DNA of 8,472 nt, from assembly GCA_030601615.1 (NCBI GenBank), contig JAUVTH010000057.1:1-8472 (forward strand), read 5' to 3'. Under the pieces are notes generated by a model. It searched no databases and was not told where the DNA came from. It worked only from the letters and a program-made list of their open reading frames with translations. The first letter of the stretch is position 1. Each line of letters starts with the position of its first letter. Position numbers and translations under genes: made by a program. Below are positions 6,201 through 8,472 of this stretch, in pieces. The stretch is from Gemmatimonadota bacterium. GTDB taxonomy: Bacteria > Gemmatimonadota > Gemmatimonadetes > Palauibacterales > Palauibacteraceae.

Positions 6201-8372
6201 CTGCCGTCCCTGCTCCTCAAGAAGGAGACCTACCGCACGATGGCGGGCGGCGACGGAGCCTGCATGGGCTGCGGGGAGAAGACGGCGGTGCACCTGATCG
6301 TGTCGACGGTCGAGTCCCTCATGCAGCCGCGGGTCGAGAACTTCGTCGGCGAGCTGGAGAAGCTGATCGACACGCTCGACAAGCAGGCGCGCGAGCTGCT
6401 TTCGGCGGACGCCGACCTGGATCTGGCGGCAGTCGCCGACGGTGGGGCAGCCGAGGTGCCGCTGGACGACGAGAAACGCGCGCAGCTCAAGCTGTATACG
6501 GATGCGATCGCCGCGCTCAAGGACCTTCTGTGGCGCTACACCAAGGGACCGAGCGGCCAGGGACGGGCCAACATGGGGATCAGCAACAGCACCGGCTGTT
6601 CGTCGGTGTGGGGCAGCACGTTTCCCTACAATCCGTACCCGTATCCGTGGGTGAACCACCTGTTCCAGGACTCGCCGTCCGTCGCCATCGGCATCTTCGA
6701 GGGCCACATGCGGAAGATGACGAACGCGTTCATCGCCGTTCGCCGCGGCCGGCTGCTGGCGTCGGGCGAGTATGACGCGTCCGTGCACGAGCCGGAGTTC
6801 ACGGCCCTCACGTGGGAAGAGTTCACGAGCGAAGAGTTCGACCTGTGCGCCCCGATCGTGGCGATCGGCGGAGACGGGGCGATGATGGACATCGGGTTCC
6901 AGAACCTGTCCCGGCTCCTGGCGTCCGGTAAGCCGATCCGCGTGGTCGTCCTGGACACCCAGGTCTACTCCAACACAGGCGGTCAGGCCTGCACGAGCGG
7001 GTTCATCGGGCAGGTGTCCGACATGGCGGCATACGGTAAGGCGCAGCACGGCAAGGAGGAAACCCGGAAGGAGCTGGCGCTGATCGCGCTCGCGCACCGT
7101 GGGGCCTTCGTGATGCAGTCGTCGCAGGCTTCGGCGTCTCACATGATCGGTGGTGTGATCCGCGCGCTCAAGTCGCCGCGGCCCGCGGTGATGAACATCT
7201 ACACGCCGTGCCCCGTTGAGCACGGACTGGCCGACGAGTGGGCCCCCAACGCGGCCCGATTCGCCCTCGAAGGACGGGCCTTCCCGTTCATGATCTACGA
7301 CCCGGACGCCGGCTCCACGATCGCCGACTGCCTGGACCTGGGCGGCAACCCGGACCTGGACCAGACGTGGCCGACCTATGAGCTCGAATACGTGGACGAC
7401 GCGGGCGAGATACAGAAGATGGAGCTGCCCGTGACGACAGCCGACTGGGCCGCCACGGAGGGTCGATTCAAGAAGCACTTCAAGCGCATCAAGCCAGCGG
7501 ACTGGGACGACGACCAGGTGCTGTTCCACGAGTTCCTGGACATGTCCGAGGACGACCGGGTGGAGAAGACGCCCTTCGTCTGGGTGATCGACGGCGAGAA
7601 GAAGCTCGGTCGCCTGGCCTGCTCGATCGAGATGGTCCTGCTCGCGGAGGACCGCCTGCTGTTCTGGTCACAGCTCAAGGAGCTCGCCGGCCTCGAGGTT
7701 CCGGCCTCGGTCCGCGCGGACATCGCCGACGACATGGAGTCCGAGTTCGAGGAGAGAGCAGCCGCGATCCGGGCTGGATACGAGACGCAGCTCGCGGAGC
7801 TGAGGATGAACTATCCGGCTCTCGTGGCCCGTCGGATGGCCGAGGGCCTGTTGTCGTCCGGGGACGCCAACCTGACGGTCGCCGAGATTCTGGCGAGAGC
7901 CAACGCGGACACGGGGCTTCAGCCGATCACGGCGGAAGCCGTCGCCGGATTGTCCGGAGGGCTGGGCGTCGACGTGGGCGGCGGAAACGGCGGCGCGACG
8001 GTGACGGTCGCCCCCGCGGAAGCCGTGACACGGTCCGTGGCGATCGCGGAGGCCGCCGAGCTGACGGACCTACCCGTCGTCGTCGAACCGGCAGCGGCGG
8101 AAGATGAAGAGGACGATGAGCTCGTGCTGGAGCCGTACATCGAGACGGCCCGCTGCACCACGTGCGACGAGTGCATCAACATCAACAAGAAGCTGTTCGC
8201 TTACGACGAGAACAAGCAGGCGTACATCAAGGACGCCAGGGCCGGAACCTTCGCCCAGATCGTGCAGGCGGCCGAGAAGTGCACGGCCGAGATCATCCAC
8301 CCGGGCACGCCGCTCAACAAGAAGGAGAAGGACCTCGACAAGTGGATCGAGCGCGCGAAGCCGTTCAACTGA
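3240..8372 (+). CDS. nifJ: Giant PFOR-like 2-oxoacid:ferredoxin oxidoreductase with fused C-terminal ferredoxin
   Basis: This 1710-residue protein has the domain order of single-chain pyruvate:ferredoxin oxidoreductase (pyruvate + CoA to acetyl-CoA, CO2 and reduced ferredoxin), but is about 500 residues longer than usual (about 1170-1230). Seen in order: pyrimidine domain with YPITPST (43-49), probable TPP glutamate E79 and substrate arginine R129 in NVAARAM; domain II (about 298-365, VLVGQGSVVSNAE); gamma domain (about 498-695, IHSVGGWGAITMGKN); two-cluster ferredoxin domain with C794, C797, C800, C804 and C930, C933, C936, C940; TPP domain with C1008, C1011, C1120 and C1324 as proximal-cluster ligands, GGDGAMMD (1210-1217) and YSNTGGQ (1243-1249). 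After about residue 1350 comes a helical extension, a glycine/alanine-rich then acidic linker (1571-1627), and a separate ferredoxin domain (C1639, C1642, C1645, C1681). Extra inserts lie at about 806-928 and 1022-1108. The start at 3240 follows AGGGAG and overlaps the rnfB stop. Pyruvate is the likeliest substrate, but this is not proven. Confidence 0.93.
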   Translation: MIRRNRGDDPTPEARYPGVPTAMDGSTAVVEMEIAASDGAGAYPITPSTQMGEGWAAAYAAGNTNVNGRRLLFFEPEGEHAAAAVTAGMSMTGLRATNFSSGQGIAYMHESLYAAVGKRLTYVLNVAARAMTKHALNVHAGHDDYHAVDDTGFFQLFAKDVQSTADLTLIAHRIAELSLNPGLVAQDGFLTSHVIESMRLPERDLIKEYLGDPADIIESPTPGQMLTFGKTRRRIPEMFDLDYPALLGSVQNQDAYMQGVAAQRPFYFDHVQELTDRALEEYAELTGRRYARVMGYRLDDAEHVLVGQGSVVSNAEAVVDYLREERGLKVGVMDIVMFRPFPADLISEMLRGKKGVTVLERCDQPLAVDQPLLREIRAALSQGQENYRSARASKNGVRPFPAVADVAPEQVPDFYSAGFGFGSRDLQPADLVLAVENMLPGGRNRRQYYLGIDFVREGTRLPKLEIWQEELLEHYPDLAERALVPEADINLLPADAISLRIHSVGGWGAITMGKNVVLTAFELAGLNVKANPKYGSEKKGQPTTFYGVLSRKPLRLNGELKFVNVVLSPDPNVFQNSNPLAGMQQGGVFVIQSEHEPDALWASLPPQARQIIQEKNIKVFSIDAFKIATEEATDPDLRYRMQGTAFMGAFFRATPFMEAEGLDEETLFAGIKKQLEKKFGHLGERVVDANIKVIRRGFDEVVPVEIQEDPVGVGQVMAEAAVGQIPTLLDHPDQDWGIGNQGRFWEQVCSLCGLDQDVIADPFSAISAIPAATSTVRDMSDIRFEIPEFIASKCTGCSQCWTQCPDAAIPGLVNSVEEVIQAAIRTAQNGKPLDRIQSVSANLAREARKTLKAVPFTTFGDTVATAYRTLADKLPWDAERKKALDEEFAAVYSVLADFPLAKTVPFFDVQENKEKGAGGLLSITVNPEACKGCNICVDVCADGALVTVHQNEENLDQLRRNWKLWENLPDTSDRFINIRNLEEGIGVLPSLLLKKETYRTMAGGDGACMGCGEKTAVHLIVSTVESLMQPRVENFVGELEKLIDTLDKQARELLSADADLDLAAVADGGAAEVPLDDEKRAQLKLYTDAIAALKDLLWRYTKGPSGQGRANMGISNSTGCSSVWGSTFPYNPYPYPWVNHLFQDSPSVAIGIFEGHMRKMTNAFIAVRRGRLLASGEYDASVHEPEFTALTWEEFTSEEFDLCAPIVAIGGDGAMMDIGFQNLSRLLASGKPIRVVVLDTQVYSNTGGQACTSGFIGQVSDMAAYGKAQHGKEETRKELALIALAHRGAFVMQSSQASASHMIGGVIRALKSPRPAVMNIYTPCPVEHGLADEWAPNAARFALEGRAFPFMIYDPDAGSTIADCLDLGGNPDLDQTWPTYELEYVDDAGEIQKMELPVTTADWAATEGRFKKHFKRIKPADWDDDQVLFHEFLDMSEDDRVEKTPFVWVIDGEKKLGRLACSIEMVLLAEDRLLFWSQLKELAGLEVPASVRADIADDMESEFEERAAAIRAGYETQLAELRMNYPALVARRMAEGLLSSGDANLTVAEILARANADTGLQPITAEAVAGLSGGLGVDVGGGNGGATVTVAPAEAVTRSVAIAEAAELTDLPVVVEPAAAEDEEDDELVLEPYIETARCTTCDECININKKLFAYDENKQAYIKDARAGTFAQIVQAAEKCTAEIIHPGTPLNKKEKDLDKWIERAKPFN
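8136..8309 (+). other. Fused single-cluster ferredoxin domain at the C-terminus of the PFOR-like protein
   Basis: Residues 1633-1690 hold C1639-x2-C1642-x2-C1645, then a 35-residue gap to C1681 in KCTAEIIHPG. This is the layout of small single-cluster ferredoxins holding a [4Fe-4S] or [3Fe-4S] centre. A flexible glycine-rich stretch and an acidic run (EDEEDDE, 1621-1627) separate it from the catalytic body, as expected for a mobile electron-carrier arm. The usual CP after the last cysteine is replaced by CT. It is inferred to act as the built-in electron exit or docking arm. Confidence 0.8.
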
Positions 8373-8405
8373 TCGTGAACCGAGCGAGCAGCTGAAAGGA
8401 GCGAC
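8373..8405 (+). promoter_or_regulatory. Short spacer with Shine-Dalgarno sequence for rnfC
   Basis: The only real non-coding gap in the window, 33 bases long. It contains AAAGGAG (8395-8401), four bases before the ATG at 8406. I see no hairpin with a T-run and no clear promoter, so transcription probably continues from the PFOR-like gene into rnfC. Confidence 0.6.
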
Positions 8406-8472
8406 ATGCTCGGATCCAGCACATTCCGCCACGGCGTCCACCCGCCGGCGACCGAGCACCTCACCGAGCAGC
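8406..8472 (+). CDS. rnfC: RnfC homologue, first 22 codons only
   Basis: The ATG at 8406 opens a frame that runs off the right edge of the window. The visible N-terminus contains TFRHGVHPPATEHLT (residues 6-20), matching the characteristic RnfC beginning (F-x-GG-x-HPP followed by a short acidic/threonine segment). RnfC is the peripheral Rnf subunit expected to bind FMN and NADH and to carry [4Fe-4S] clusters, exchanging electrons with NAD+. Those sites lie outside the window and cannot be checked. A good Shine-Dalgarno sequence precedes it, and the rnfB gene upstream in the same cluster supports the call. The short visible length limits certainty. Confidence 0.8.
   Translation, partial: MLGSSTFRHGVHPPATEHLTEQ

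Noticed and set aside
3117..7529. A 1470-codon open frame on the minus strand opposite the PFOR-like gene
   Set aside because: It mirrors a highly biased GC-rich gene: few stops arise in that antisense phase. The translation is rich in Arg, His, Leu, Val and Glu without any recognisable motif, while the plus strand carries dozens of family-specific motifs.
8373..8405. Possible terminator after the PFOR-like gene
   Set aside because: No stable inverted repeat followed by a T-run is visible, and a Shine-Dalgarno sequence for the next gene fills the spacer.
1..8472. CRISPR arrays, insertion sequences, tRNA or rRNA genes, or signs of a mobile element
   Set aside because: The window is almost entirely coding with uniform composition. 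I saw no regularly spaced repeats, transposase motifs, terminal inverted repeats or structural RNA signatures.

Overview
The window is a single, tightly packed, plus-strand gene cluster from a GC-rich bacterium (about two-thirds GC by eye). It is built around low-potential ferredoxin metabolism. Six coding regions are supported: the 3' end of a 2-oxoacid:ferredoxin oxidoreductase alpha subunit (korA), its complete beta subunit (korB), a protein of unknown function, an RnfB-type membrane-anchored polyferredoxin, a 1710-residue pyruvate:ferredoxin oxidoreductase (PFOR)-like enzyme with a ferredoxin domain fused at its C-terminus, and the first 22 codons of an RnfC homologue that runs off the right edge.

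Layout: korA (1-411) and korB (408-1361) overlap by ATGA. korB overlaps the unknown gene (1351-2382) by 11 bases. rnfB (2392-3243) starts at a TTG ten bases after that stop, behind a strong Shine-Dalgarno sequence. The giant oxidoreductase (3240-8372) overlaps rnfB by ATGA. After 33 non-coding bases with their own Shine-Dalgarno sequence, rnfC begins at 8406. I see no promoter or terminator inside the window, and the overlaps and short gaps point to one operon that extends in both directions.

How the genes fit together: KorAB and the PFOR-like enzyme oxidise 2-oxoacids with CoA and release low-potential electrons. Rnf complexes classically pass electrons from reduced ferredoxin to NAD+ while pumping Na+ or H+, with RnfB and RnfC as the cofactor-rich cytoplasmic parts. 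Placing two 2-oxoacid oxidoreductases among rnf genes, one of them between rnfB and rnfC and carrying its own ferredoxin domain, suggests a dedicated route from 2-oxoacid to ferredoxin to Rnf. This coupling is inferred; the gene identities are read from motifs.

The main oddities are the fused C-terminal ferredoxin, two insertions of roughly 80 residues in the iron-sulfur parts of the PFOR-like enzyme, an RnfB that has lost exactly the four cysteines expected to hold one cluster, and the unrecognised third gene. The organism cannot be named from the sequence. A GC-rich anaerobe or facultative anaerobe, perhaps from the FCB/Gemmatimonadota/Eisenbacteria-like lineages, would fit, but that is a low-confidence guess.
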